A DNA stretch of 28,159 nucleotides from the IMG/VR virus record IMGVR_UViG_3300023174_000526, positions 1 to 28,159 of that record; one strand, 5' to 3'. Every line of letters starts with the position of its first letter. Positions within the stretch are counted from its first letter, which is position 1. This DNA comes from a virus. The notes below the pieces were generated by a model. The model was not told the DNA's origin. It did no database searches and worked only from the letters and a program-made list of their open reading frames with translations. A program made the position numbers and the translations under genes. Below are positions 15,984 to 23,214 of the stretch, piece after piece.

Positions 15984-16387
15984 TGTTGGTTTTGGTTTTC
16001 TTTTCTTCCTATCTCTTCTCCTTTAAGAATAACTTCTACTATACATACGTCTCCATAGTCAGCATGCTCACGGAAGAGTTCGATCTCACGTTCCAGCCGC
16101 TTGATGCGCTCCTTCAAACCACGCACCACAGCCACTCCCTGCTCGACATCATCGGTTCCTAGCAGTTCGCGGAACTCCTCACGGAGCTTGTAATGCTGAT
16201 CAGCCTGTCGTCGCGCCGTGTCGCGCTCTGCGATGAGTAGGCGGATACGATCATTGGCCGCGTTGAGTTCGCGTTCCATTCGCTTCATCTCAACAGTAAA
16301 TTCATACACTGAGTGCGTAGTTTTCCATGCCTTATCCGTCCTCGGTGTATCGCTGACCAATTTGTTGACGTCACCAATATGGTTCAC
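15980..16387 (-). CDS. Coiled-coil phage protein with SDTPRTD-type N-terminus
   Basis: The 135-residue protein starts MNHIGDVNKLVSDTPRTD and is then mostly a charged heptad-like coiled coil (KRMERELNAANDRIRLLIAERDTARR...GLKERIKRLEREIEL). SDTPRTD plus a coiled coil with ELNxANxRI is a recurrent arrangement in small phage proteins of unknown role. It overlaps both neighbours by 4 bp, so the set is translationally coupled. Confidence 0.6.
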   Translation of the reverse strand: MNHIGDVNKLVSDTPRTDKAWKTTHSVYEFTVEMKRMERELNAANDRIRLLIAERDTARRQADQHYKLREEFRELLGTDDVEQGVAVVRGLKERIKRLEREIELFREHADYGDVCIVEVILKGEEIGRKENQNQQ

Positions 16388-16713
16388 GGCTTATCCTCCT
16401 TGGCTTTGCGCCATTTTGAAACAGTGTGCTGCACGGCATCCAACCGCTCATCGCGCAGCCATGCCTCCATCTTATCCCCCGCCTCCTCCAGCCGCTTGAT
16501 GCGGTGATTGGCTTCGTTTAGTTCCTCTTTCGCCTTGTCCACTCCACGCTTCTCCGCTGTCGTCATCAGTTCATGTTGAAGACTGATTGTTTTGTTGGCT
16601 TCGTTGAGTTCGCGTTCGAGTTTCAGGCCTTCAGTTAATAGATATGATTCAGTGCAATCTTCCTGTGCCTTACGAAGCGCAAGGTTCATCCTCGGGGTGT
16701 CACTCATTTGCAC
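16384..16713 (-). CDS. Coiled-coil phage protein, related to its downstream neighbour
   Basis: The 109-residue protein (MQMSDTPRMNLALRK...) is a coiled coil whose core, LERELNEANKTISL and KEELNEANHRIKRLEEAGDKMEAWL, resembles the ERELNAANDRIRLL segment of the next gene. The two probably arose by duplication. No function is known. The start overlaps the end of the upstream 79-residue gene by 10 bp. Confidence 0.6.
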   Translation of the reverse strand: MQMSDTPRMNLALRKAQEDCTESYLLTEGLKLERELNEANKTISLQHELMTTAEKRGVDKAKEELNEANHRIKRLEEAGDKMEAWLRDERLDAVQHTVSKWRKAKEDKP

Positions 16714-16943
16714 TCCCTCGCTCGCAGCATGGCGTCGGCTATTTCATAAGCCTTACCAGATGCATTCTCTAAGCCCCATCCTCTGACAATCAATGCCTCT
16801 ATCGCCTTACCGGCAAAGTAGTCTCTCATTGAGATACCATGGTAATTGATTGATGGAGTAATTCCGTCCCATTGCGTTTTATGTTGAAACGCCGGTCCTC
16901 CGTCACTGACCATTTTGTTGGTGTCACCAATACGGTTGCTCAT
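16704..16943 (-). CDS. Small phage protein with MRDYFAGKA motif
   Basis: The 79-residue protein has GISMRDYFAGKAIEALI followed by AYEIADAMLRARE, a short domain found in many small phage proteins of unknown function. Its N-terminus MSNRIGDTNKMVSDGG resembles MNHIGDVNKLVSD of the coiled-coil gene two positions downstream, so this leader module is shared by otherwise different proteins. It overlaps its upstream neighbour by 4 bp. Confidence 0.6.
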   Translation of the reverse strand: MSNRIGDTNKMVSDGGPAFQHKTQWDGITPSINYHGISMRDYFAGKAIEALIVRGWGLENASGKAYEIADAMLRARECK

Positions 16944-17143
16944 TTCGCCTCCTCCACAATAAAATCAAAGTTCATTTGCCAACTATCACTCAGTCTGTTA
17001 TATGTTTCCTTACCTATCTTCCATGTTCTTGGATCTCTTTTAGATTTGGTATGTCTACATTGTATAGTTACAGTATCCATATCTTTGAACGCCTTGTTTC
17101 TTAGCGTGTGATCGGGCGGCAGTTCATGCAGTTTGTATAGCAT
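16940..17143 (-). CDS. Small hypothetical basic protein
   Basis: The 67-residue protein (MLYKLHELPPDHTLRNKAF...DTVTIQCRHTKSKRDPRTWKIGKETYNRL) is basic with a WKIGKETY segment. No family is recognised. It overlaps the end of the sigma-54 activator gene by 20 bp and the next gene by 4 bp, so it is translated from the same message. Confidence 0.5.
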   Translation of the reverse strand: MLYKLHELPPDHTLRNKAFKDMDTVTIQCRHTKSKRDPRTWKIGKETYNRLSDSWQMNFDFIVEEAK

Positions 17144-17966
17144 ATTCAGGTAGTTCTAGTTCTCCGAGTTCTCTCTTTAGGAGAAGGTTTCTTAGAGCTC
17201 GAACATTCCCAAAGGAGAATGTCTCGTCGCCGAAGTGTTCGCGCTCGCCAATCGGTGTCCAGTTTTCTTCTGTGATGATAGCCGAGGCCACGCAGCGGAT
17301 CTCTTGTACTCCACGATCCTTCAAGCTGAAGGTCTTCAAGCCGAGTTCGTTAATGCGGAAGTAAAGATCCTCTCTGAAGCTTCCTTCCTTTACCATCTTC
17401 AATAGGTCACGATTTGTAGCGAACACGAAGCGACATTGAATAGGTACAGGATCGACAGCCCCGACGGGCAAGACGGTCTTATCCTGCAGCACACGAAGCA
17501 ACTTTGCTTGATGCGCCAGAGGCAGCTCGCCTATCTCGTCGAGGAACGCAGTGCCCTTGCCAACTGCGCGGAGGAAACCCACGTCGCCTCTGCTCTTTGC
17601 GCCGGTAAAGGCACCGGGCATATAGCCGAATAGCTCGCTTTGGAATAGCGTGTCCGTCAAGCCAGCCATGTTCATAGCCTTGAGAGGTTTGCGTTTGTGA
17701 GATAAGATACGCGCTACGAGTTCCTTGCCTGTACCACTTGGCCCTTCTATCAAGACGTTGTATTTCTGAAGCCCCTCTTCGGCGTAGGTTATTGCGGCCG
17801 TTAGCATACGCTTGGTCGCTGGGTCTTGCGTGGCATAGCATGATGCGATGCTGTGGATACTACTATCCTTCAAGGCATCGCCTGTGATCTTCAACACATC
17901 CTTGCGGATGTTATCGAGGAAGCTGTCGGCGGCTGTGGTATTGAGGACGTTTGCGTGGATGTTCAT
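17124..17966 (-). CDS. Sigma-54 activator, AAA+ enhancer-binding protein without DNA-binding domain
   Basis: The 280-residue protein is the ATPase that remodels sigma-54 promoter complexes. Walker A is GPSGTGKE (75-82). GAFTGA (118-123), the loop that contacts sigma-54 region I, is intact. Walker B is FLDEIGELP (D143-E144). The FREDLYFRIN block (197-206) carries the family's arginine fingers, and GNVRALRN (253-260) matches the lid GNVREL motif. The N-terminus has only about 45 residues before the AAA+ core, with no receiver or GAF domain, and the protein ends about 20 residues after the lid, so no Fis-type HTH. It should therefore be constitutively active, and may need a partner for DNA binding. 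It lies in the rpoN operon; its start overlaps the stop of a 59-residue gene as ATGA. Confidence 0.92.
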   Translation of the reverse strand: MNIHANVLNTTAADSFLDNIRKDVLKITGDALKDSSIHSIASCYATQDPATKRMLTAAITYAEEGLQKYNVLIEGPSGTGKELVARILSHKRKPLKAMNMAGLTDTLFQSELFGYMPGAFTGAKSRGDVGFLRAVGKGTAFLDEIGELPLAHQAKLLRVLQDKTVLPVGAVDPVPIQCRFVFATNRDLLKMVKEGSFREDLYFRINELGLKTFSLKDRGVQEIRCVASAIITEENWTPIGEREHFGDETFSFGNVRALRNLLLKRELGELELPEYAIQTA

Positions 17967-18142
17967 TTAGTTTTAGTTTTTGTTTTACGTTTACGATAGA
18001 TAGGTGGCAGCGGATCTCTTAGCTTATAGGCTAAGATAGCTTTGCGTGTCAGCATCAGCTCATCCTTCTTTAGATAAGCCTCGTCAAGCGATCCGACTTT
18101 GTGCTTTGGTTTGTACTGCTCGCTTTGTTGAACGTTACTCAT
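17963..18142 (-). CDS. Small basic hypothetical protein between activator and HTH genes
   Basis: An open frame of 59 codons starts at the ATG at 18142 and ends in a TGA that overlaps the activator's ATG; its start overlaps the stop of the HTH gene at 18139 as ATGA. The product is lysine-rich, with a C-terminal KRKTKTKTK tail that suits nucleic acid binding, and a DEAYLKKDELMLTRKAILAYKL helix. No family is recognised. The two four-base overlaps strongly suggest it is translated. Confidence 0.6.
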   Translation of the reverse strand: MSNVQQSEQYKPKHKVGSLDEAYLKKDELMLTRKAILAYKLRDPLPPIYRKRKTKTKTK

Positions 18143-18414
18143 CTTCTTTTTAGTGCTATGATTTCATTCTGTAGCTTGAAGATATTGTCGGCGGCCTTGG
18201 TGAGTTGATTAGTTAGTCTTAAGATTTCTTTCTCAAAGTATGCACGATCTCTTGATTCTTTCTTGAGGTTACTGATCGTGCTCTTAGCCACGCCGAAGTG
18301 ATCGCCGATCTGCTCTTGTGTGAGGTTGGGATTGTCCATGATATACTGTATGATGAAAGCCCGCTCTGCTTTGGTGAGGAAATAGGTATCGCGTTTCATT
18401 GTTGGGCTGGACAT
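18139..18414 (-). CDS. HTH plus coiled-coil DNA-binding protein (paralogue 1)
   Basis: The 91-residue protein has an N-terminal helix-turn-helix (LTKAERAFIIQYIMDNPNLTQEQIGDHFGVAKSTISNLKK, about 13-52) followed by a charged, leucine-spaced helix (FEKEILRLTNQLTKAADNIFKLQNEIIALKRR) that looks like a dimerising coiled coil. This small HTH-zipper layout fits a dimeric transcription factor. It is a paralogue of the gene just upstream (18416-18691), separated by one base. It lies directly upstream of a sigma-54 activator that lacks its own DNA-binding domain, so it may help position that activator; this is inference. Confidence 0.7.
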   Translation of the reverse strand: MSSPTMKRDTYFLTKAERAFIIQYIMDNPNLTQEQIGDHFGVAKSTISNLKKESRDRAYFEKEILRLTNQLTKAADNIFKLQNEIIALKRR

Positions 18415-18415
18415 A

Positions 18416-18691
18416 TTATTTATTCTTTATTTGTTTCTTGAGTTCTGCTATTCTGTCTTGGAGGATTTCTTTTTCTTTCATTAACCGCGCAATCTTTATC
18501 TCATAGCGTTCATACTGATCTGGCCTGCGATGGGTGTTAGAGATGATGGTGCGAGACACGCCAAAGTGCGCTGCGATCTTCTCTTGTGAGAGTTCGGGAT
18601 GCGCTATCACATAATCCTTGATCTCTTTCTTCTGCTCGATCGTGAGATAGTAGTTCTTGCGGCCTATTGGATTGTTCTTTTTTTCGTACAT
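18416..18691 (-). CDS. HTH plus coiled-coil DNA-binding protein (paralogue 2)
   Basis: The 91-residue protein resembles its downstream neighbour along the whole length: YYLTIEQKKEIKDYVIAHPELSQEKIAAHFGVSRTIISN is the HTH, and a C-terminal EIKIARLMKEKEILQDRIAELKKQIKNK forms a leucine-spaced coiled coil. The tandem copies could form homo- or heterodimers with different DNA targets. It is separated from the SF2 helicase gene by 8 bases. Leader TTAACCAACAAT lacks a Shine-Dalgarno sequence. Confidence 0.7.
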   Translation of the reverse strand: MYEKKNNPIGRKNYYLTIEQKKEIKDYVIAHPELSQEKIAAHFGVSRTIISNTHRRPDQYERYEIKIARLMKEKEILQDRIAELKKQIKNK

Positions 18692-18699
18692 ATTGTTGG

Positions 18700-20871
18700 T
18701 TAATTGTTAGGAGTTTCTTCAGAGTCATCATCATCGTCATCGTCGTCGGCCTCGATCACGCCGGAGGATTCCTTCGCGGCGAGGTCGTCTTCTGTGAGCT
18801 TGACTATGGCGGCTCGCTTGCGGATAGCTATCTCTAACTCTCCGGCGAGGTCTACGTTGGATGAGCCAATCGCATCTACACTTTTAAGTTTGCGTGCAAG
18901 CTTAGGTGCCATATGGTCGCTGAGGATTGTGCCTTCAGGGACATAGATCTCTTGTGTTGTGTCTGTCAGGGTGGTGATTCGCACGCAGCGACCAAGAGCC
19001 TGTGCAAATTCCTCTGCCCAATAGGTCATCGTGCTCATGACCTTGCGGGGTTTAGTGTGCTGATAGCGATGATCCAGTGAGATGCCTGTGCCGCCGCTTG
19101 ACAAGGTATAGATACAGAACTCAGTCGCACCATTGAGAAAGTCTTGCACGTTCTCGTGTCGTTCCTTCTGGTTCTGATTGTGTAGCTTCATCTCTCGTAG
19201 CTTCTCATTGCGCTGAGCGAATGCATCCTTCGTCATCTCTCGGAAGATACGCTCTGAGGTGTACTTAATTCCCTTGTGGAAAGCGCGGAACTCTTCCTTC
19301 GTGATGCCGATGTCTTCTGCCTTAGGCTTGCGCGCTTCCTCTTGGTTGTCGAGAATCCACATACCCATCTTGGCTGCGATCTCTGCGGCGCGGGTTTCTG
19401 GCAAGAGATCTTCTATCTTGATCTCTCGATTGCCACCCCAGATGAGAGAGATCTTTTTCTGTGTGAGATTCTTGCTCTTGAAATACTCAGACTCACAGAG
19501 CTTCATCACTAGCTCCTTGAGAGTCTCGACGAAACGAATAGCAATGACTGGCGCATAGCCATTTTGATGGGCATGAATTGCATCAGCGACCCACGTGTCT
19601 ACGGTGGCAAGCTCGGCCGCTCGGGCCATCACCATGAAGGCAACCATGACTTGACCTTGTGGATCTATTGAGCGGCCTGTGCGTTCAAGAGATTCAAGAT
19701 AGTTCTTCATGGCATTCTTCATCATGTTCTGATTGATCGGATCAGTGATCTCAAAGAGCTTGACTTTGTTGAGAGCCTTGACCTTCTGCGGATCGCCCGG
19801 TGGCTTGACGAAGCGGTCGCCGAGAGCTGCGCCCCAGCGTTCGAGGGCGGCAGCATTTGCACTGCGCGGATCTGCACCCAGCGTGAGAGTGCGAGCGAAC
19901 TCTGGGAATGTCTCTCTGTTTATGGGCCGTGCGCCATAAGACACGCCCATTGCGAGTGTCATGAACATCGTGTCCCACACTGTGACGGCGGGCGTGGCTG
20001 ACGTGAAGACCCACTTGATAGATGGGAACTGAAGGAATGCGTCGAGATATTTAGTTCTCTTGCTCTTCTCCTTCTTGATCTCTTGACACTCGTCGAGAAT
20101 GATGAGTCTTGGAGCGGCGCTCTCGGGCAGGTTAAAGCGTACGACCTTAGTCGCTTGCCCGAAGATCTCTATCGTTTCTTCTTTGAAGAAGTTACGGTTC
20201 TTCGTGGAGAACACTTCGTTGTATGACCACACATCTACGGCAAGACCCACAGCTTCGAGACCTAACTTCTTGAGTGTCTCTCTGAAGTCTAGCACGACAG
20301 ACTTCTTCGTGATGATTAGGATGGGCGGAAAGAGACCGAGAAAGTTACAGAACTTTTTAGGGTCATGCTTCTGTAGCCACAGTGCAAGGCCTGCTGCGAT
20401 CCAGCTCTTGCCTTTGCCTGTGCCGAGAGGAACAAGTGCGCCTCTTTGATTGTTGTTGTAGAGCACGTCGAGCAATGCGCCAATGGCTTTCTTTTGCTGT
20501 GGTTTAAAATCTAAACCACCCGGAAGCTTGATGTCGATGGCTGTGTATGTTCTGCGTTCTCTTAAGGCTAACTCTTCCGCGAGGCGAAGAGCTTCCTTCT
20601 GCTGGCGCGACGGGGCAGCGTTGACCCAGCCTTGTAGAAACCCCAACAGCGTGGCATAGTCTAGCTTGACGGTTGGGATTGTGGCGAGGCTTAGTTCTTT
20701 CTGTAAGAAGTCCCAATCATAAGCTTCCTTGCGGTATAGATCAGTGAGCTTCTTGGCTTGCGACCGGGCGGTCGTGAGGGCGGTCTGCTGTAGGCGATCC
20801 TCGTTGCTTGTATAGGTAGGCTCTGTAGATGGGGCTTTTCTTATCCCCGTCGGTGTTGAGAATATGTTCAT
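18700..20871 (-). CDS. Large SF2 helicase/ATPase (possibly strawberry-notch-like)
   Basis: The 723-residue protein has SF2 motifs: Walker A PLGTGKGKS (148-156), DECQ Walker B (260-263), TSATP motif III (290-294), SSGGTGIS motif V (591-598) and QALGRCVR motif VI (624-631). The GGTGIS...QALGR combination resembles strawberry-notch-type and other phage DEAD/SNF2-like helicases. The N-terminal ~110 residues have no motif I know. The C-terminus has a long aspartate run (ADDDDDDDD) before EETPNN, likely disordered. It could act in replication, DNA remodelling or virion-linked functions; I infer a DNA or RNA translocase. It lies in the rpoN operon and overlaps nothing. Confidence 0.75.
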   Translation of the reverse strand: MNIFSTPTGIRKAPSTEPTYTSNEDRLQQTALTTARSQAKKLTDLYRKEAYDWDFLQKELSLATIPTVKLDYATLLGFLQGWVNAAPSRQQKEALRLAEELALRERRTYTAIDIKLPGGLDFKPQQKKAIGALLDVLYNNNQRGALVPLGTGKGKSWIAAGLALWLQKHDPKKFCNFLGLFPPILIITKKSVVLDFRETLKKLGLEAVGLAVDVWSYNEVFSTKNRNFFKEETIEIFGQATKVVRFNLPESAAPRLIILDECQEIKKEKSKRTKYLDAFLQFPSIKWVFTSATPAVTVWDTMFMTLAMGVSYGARPINRETFPEFARTLTLGADPRSANAAALERWGAALGDRFVKPPGDPQKVKALNKVKLFEITDPINQNMMKNAMKNYLESLERTGRSIDPQGQVMVAFMVMARAAELATVDTWVADAIHAHQNGYAPVIAIRFVETLKELVMKLCESEYFKSKNLTQKKISLIWGGNREIKIEDLLPETRAAEIAAKMGMWILDNQEEARKPKAEDIGITKEEFRAFHKGIKYTSERIFREMTKDAFAQRNEKLREMKLHNQNQKERHENVQDFLNGATEFCIYTLSSGGTGISLDHRYQHTKPRKVMSTMTYWAEEFAQALGRCVRITTLTDTTQEIYVPEGTILSDHMAPKLARKLKSVDAIGSSNVDLAGELEIAIRKRAAIVKLTEDDLAAKESSGVIEADDDDDDDDSEETPNN

Positions 20872-20872
20872 G

Positions 20873-21178
20873 TTATAGATCCATTAGCTTCGCGATCACT
20901 TCTTCAGCGTTCTTGAAACCATATGCGGTTGGCGTGCGGCTGATGAGAGATACGTACTCGCCGAAGACAATGCTCTCTGCTGTGGGTTTGTCAAGCTCTG
21001 TGTATGAGCGATTGATTGCATCGCGTTTGTTGAGAAGTGGCGTTAACTTTTTCTGAAGCGCCATCATTTGATCTTCAAGATCCTGTCTCAACAGGACGTT
21101 CTTCTTCGTGGCTTTGTCCATCTTGTTCTTCAGCCGGGCTGCTTCCTTCTGGCACTTGTTCTGTAGTTGTTTGTTCAT
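20873..21178 (-). CDS. Hypothetical coiled-coil protein
   Basis: The 101-residue protein has a basic helical N-terminus (KCQKEAARLKNKMDKATKKNVLL) and LEDQMMALQKKLTPLLNKRDAINRSY, then a short globular end. It overlaps the end of the upstream 236-residue gene by 104 bp in another frame, which is large. A later start, at the Met in KNKMDK or QMMAL, would shrink the overlap. No family is recognised. Confidence 0.5.
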   Translation of the reverse strand: MNKQLQNKCQKEAARLKNKMDKATKKNVLLRQDLEDQMMALQKKLTPLLNKRDAINRSYTELDKPTAESIVFGEYVSLISRTPTAYGFKNAEEVIAKLMDL

Positions 21179-21785
21179 GGTTATTTAGTTTATCTATGAC
21201 ACCGCGAGTGTCTACTATCTTGATGACTTCTTCGATTGGAAAGTAACAGTTGATATTGTTGAACGCACCCTTGAGTGCGTCGTTGAGCTGTCGGGATTTT
21301 GTCAGATAGACTTCTTCGCCTTGGCTTGTGATTGCGATGGCAACTTCTGTTGCTTTCTGCCGGGTGAAGAGCTTAGCTTTGGCGAGTGCGTCGCCGATGA
21401 GTTCGATGCGCAAGGCTTCTGCTTTCTTGAGGATATAGGATACATCAGAGGCAAGGTGGCTTGCACGTAGCGTCTTTCTGCGTTCGTCGGATAGGTTCCA
21501 TTCGGTTGCATCCCACACGACGCTGTATGATAGTCCGTCTTCGTCGATTCTCTGAATATGGATATGCTCACCTGCGCAGTGAGCTTTGACCCAGTCCGCT
21601 GTTTCATTTGAAGTAACAATCGCATGGGCAAGATTATTCCCTGGAGTTCTTCGGATGAAGTTACTGCGCTCTGTATCGACATGACAGGCACAGGATGGGA
21701 ACAACAATCCCCAGAGTTGATAGGTGTTGATTTGTTTTTCATCTTCGTCATCTGTGTTTTCATTTGGTTGAGTTTGTGGAGGCAT
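21075..21785 (-). CDS. Hypothetical protein with acidic low-complexity tail
   Basis: The 236-residue protein has an acidic start, a central globular part (GLLFPSCACHVDTERSNFIRRTPGNNLAHAIVTSNETADWVKAHC, VVWDATEWNLSDERRKTLRASHLASDVSYILKKAEALRIELIGDALAKAKL) and a Glu/Gln/Pro-rich C-terminal tail overlapping the next gene. No family is recognised. Its start overlaps the end of rpoN by 26 bp, so it is the second gene of the rpoN operon and probably translationally coupled to it. Confidence 0.6.
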   Translation of the reverse strand: MPPQTQPNENTDDEDEKQINTYQLWGLLFPSCACHVDTERSNFIRRTPGNNLAHAIVTSNETADWVKAHCAGEHIHIQRIDEDGLSYSVVWDATEWNLSDERRKTLRASHLASDVSYILKKAEALRIELIGDALAKAKLFTRQKATEVAIAITSQGEEVYLTKSRQLNDALKGAFNNINCYFPIEEVIKIVDTRGVIDKLNNHEQTTTEQVPEGSSPAEEQDGQSHEEERPVETGS

Positions 21786-23058
21786 AGACTTTTCTTAGGT
21801 GACTTGGTTGAATGCCTAGCTCTGCTCTGTACTTTGCGATGGTGCGCCGGGCGATTGTATTTTTGAGGAGAACGAAGATCTCTTCGTCGCTTAGGGGCCG
21901 TGATTTATCCTCACAAGCGATGATGTCTACTATCTGATTCTTTACACTGAGGTTAGACTGCATAGTGTTTTGTTCATGGTTTATTATGGCTGAGGTGAAG
22001 AAGAAGCGTAGTTCATAGTTGCCTCGTGGCGTGCTGATGTACTTGTTATGGACTGCGCGAGATACTGTGGTTTCATGGATCTCACAGACGGTGGCGATCT
22101 GCGCCATGATAAGCGGCCTGAGATCTTTGATGTCGCCGGTCTTGAAGAACTCTTGTTGATAGTCTACGATTGCTTTCGCGACGTTGTAGAGTGTGCTCTG
22201 TCTCTGCATGATAGACCTGATAAGAAACTTCCCGGCCTTTACCTTTTCGCGGATGTATTCTCTCTCGCCGGGCGGTAGCTTGTCGAGATAGTAGAGAACG
22301 CTTTGATTGATTTGAAAGACAGGCAATCGTTCGCGCGGGATATCTATCGTGCCGTCTTTGCGCAGAAAGATCTCTGGATCTTTGGGCTGATAGATAGATG
22401 TCGTGAATTCTGAAGCTGGGTTGTAGTTGAGCTTCGCGAGTTCCTTGTAGAGGTTCTCGATTGTGGTATAGGTTTCGTTGTATTTGCGGCTTAGGAGAGG
22501 GATCTGGCGACGAGTGAACAAGTCTTCGTCGTCTTGAAGTATTCGATATGCGAGACTGTCTGGTGAGAGCTGAAGACACAAGCAATCAGCTAGACCAAGC
22601 GCACCGAGGCCGCGAGGTTCGAGAGTGCGAATGAAACGCAAAGCATCACGTTGAGGCGTAGTCAATGAGTCAAGCTCGCCTGTGTAGAAACATCTGTCGT
22701 CGAGGAGATGTATTACTGAGATGTCGTGACCGGCAACGAGAAGTTCTCTCTCTAAGTATTCTTCCAGCGTATCCGACCGACCGGGATTATTCTCCAACGG
22801 AAACTCCTCTACGGCGGGAATAGGATAGGCAGAAGTCCACTGCATATCTTCCGGCAACTCTGCCTTGTCATTGCGAAAGAGAATGTCTTCTTCGCTCATG
22901 TCCTTGTCGAGAAGCTCTACGCAAGGATTATCGTTGATGAAGCTGGTCATCAACGCGTGCAAGTCACAGAGCGGTGCTTGTAGAAGCGCGAGGCTCTGTT
23001 GAAGTTGCGGACTGAGAACTAAACTTTGATTCTGGTGTATGTTTAGAGAGAACTTCAT
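21760..23058 (-). CDS. rpoN: Phage-encoded RNA polymerase sigma-54 factor (RpoN)
   Basis: The 432-residue protein (cellular RpoN is usually about 450-500) follows the sigma-54 plan. Region I is LNIHQNQSLVLSPQLQQSLALLQAPL...DNPCVEL (5-49), the activator-interacting segment. An acidic region II follows, then the core-binding region (IRTLEPRGLGALGLADCLCLQL, 143-164). The -12 contact/HTH region includes AQIATVCEIHETTVSRAVHNKYISTPRG (319-346). The RpoN box is ARRTIAKYRA (403-412), which reads the -24 element. All hallmark blocks look intact, so it should be functional. It directs core RNA polymerase to -24/-12 promoters and needs an AAA+ activator, which this operon also encodes. The gene has its own sigma-54-like promoter, implying autoregulation, and heads a long operon. 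Confidence 0.93.
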   Translation of the reverse strand: MKFSLNIHQNQSLVLSPQLQQSLALLQAPLCDLHALMTSFINDNPCVELLDKDMSEEDILFRNDKAELPEDMQWTSAYPIPAVEEFPLENNPGRSDTLEEYLERELLVAGHDISVIHLLDDRCFYTGELDSLTTPQRDALRFIRTLEPRGLGALGLADCLCLQLSPDSLAYRILQDDEDLFTRRQIPLLSRKYNETYTTIENLYKELAKLNYNPASEFTTSIYQPKDPEIFLRKDGTIDIPRERLPVFQINQSVLYYLDKLPPGEREYIREKVKAGKFLIRSIMQRQSTLYNVAKAIVDYQQEFFKTGDIKDLRPLIMAQIATVCEIHETTVSRAVHNKYISTPRGNYELRFFFTSAIINHEQNTMQSNLSVKNQIVDIIACEDKSRPLSDEEIFVLLKNTIARRTIAKYRAELGIQPSHLRKVYASTNSTK

Positions 23059-23076
23059 TTCTTATTTAAGGCAAAG

Positions 23077-23092
23077 AGCCTAAAGTGTGCCA
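23077..23092 (-). promoter_or_regulatory. Putative sigma-54 promoter of rpoN (TGGCACACTTTAGGCT)
   Basis: TGGCAC at -24 matches the consensus well, with GC at exact spacing on the minus strand; the predicted start is near 23066, only eight bases before the rpoN ATG. Its -24 box overlaps a short TGCCAA-gtt-TTGGCA palindrome and one arm of a larger inverted repeat. A terminator lies upstream, so rpoN needs its own promoter. Confidence 0.72.
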
Positions 23093-23124
23093 AGTTTTGG
23101 CATAACGTAACTAAGCACACTTTA
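23081..23124. repeat. Inverted repeat over the rpoN promoter
   Basis: TAAAGTGTGC (23081-23090) and GCACACTTTA (23115-23124) are perfect 10-bp arms, 24 bp apart, and enclose a smaller TGCCAA/TTGGCA palindrome (about 23088-23102). The left arm covers part of the putative sigma-54 promoter, so it could be an operator, an activator-binding site or a hairpin. Confidence 0.7.
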
Positions 23125-23130
23125 AAATCC

Positions 23131-23167
23131 TAAAGAAAAAGCCTCTGTAGATTGCTCCCACAGAGGC
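23131..23167 (-). terminator. Rho-independent terminator after the 215-residue protein gene
   Basis: An 8-bp stem GCCTCTGT / ACAGAGGC (23141-23148 and 23160-23167) is followed in the leftward direction by TTTTTCTTT. It separates the gene at 23215-23862 from rpoN. Confidence 0.85.
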
Positions 23168-23214
23168 TCGTGATTGAAGTTGCTTTGCAGATTTACTTCG
23201 TGAGGAAGTAAAAA

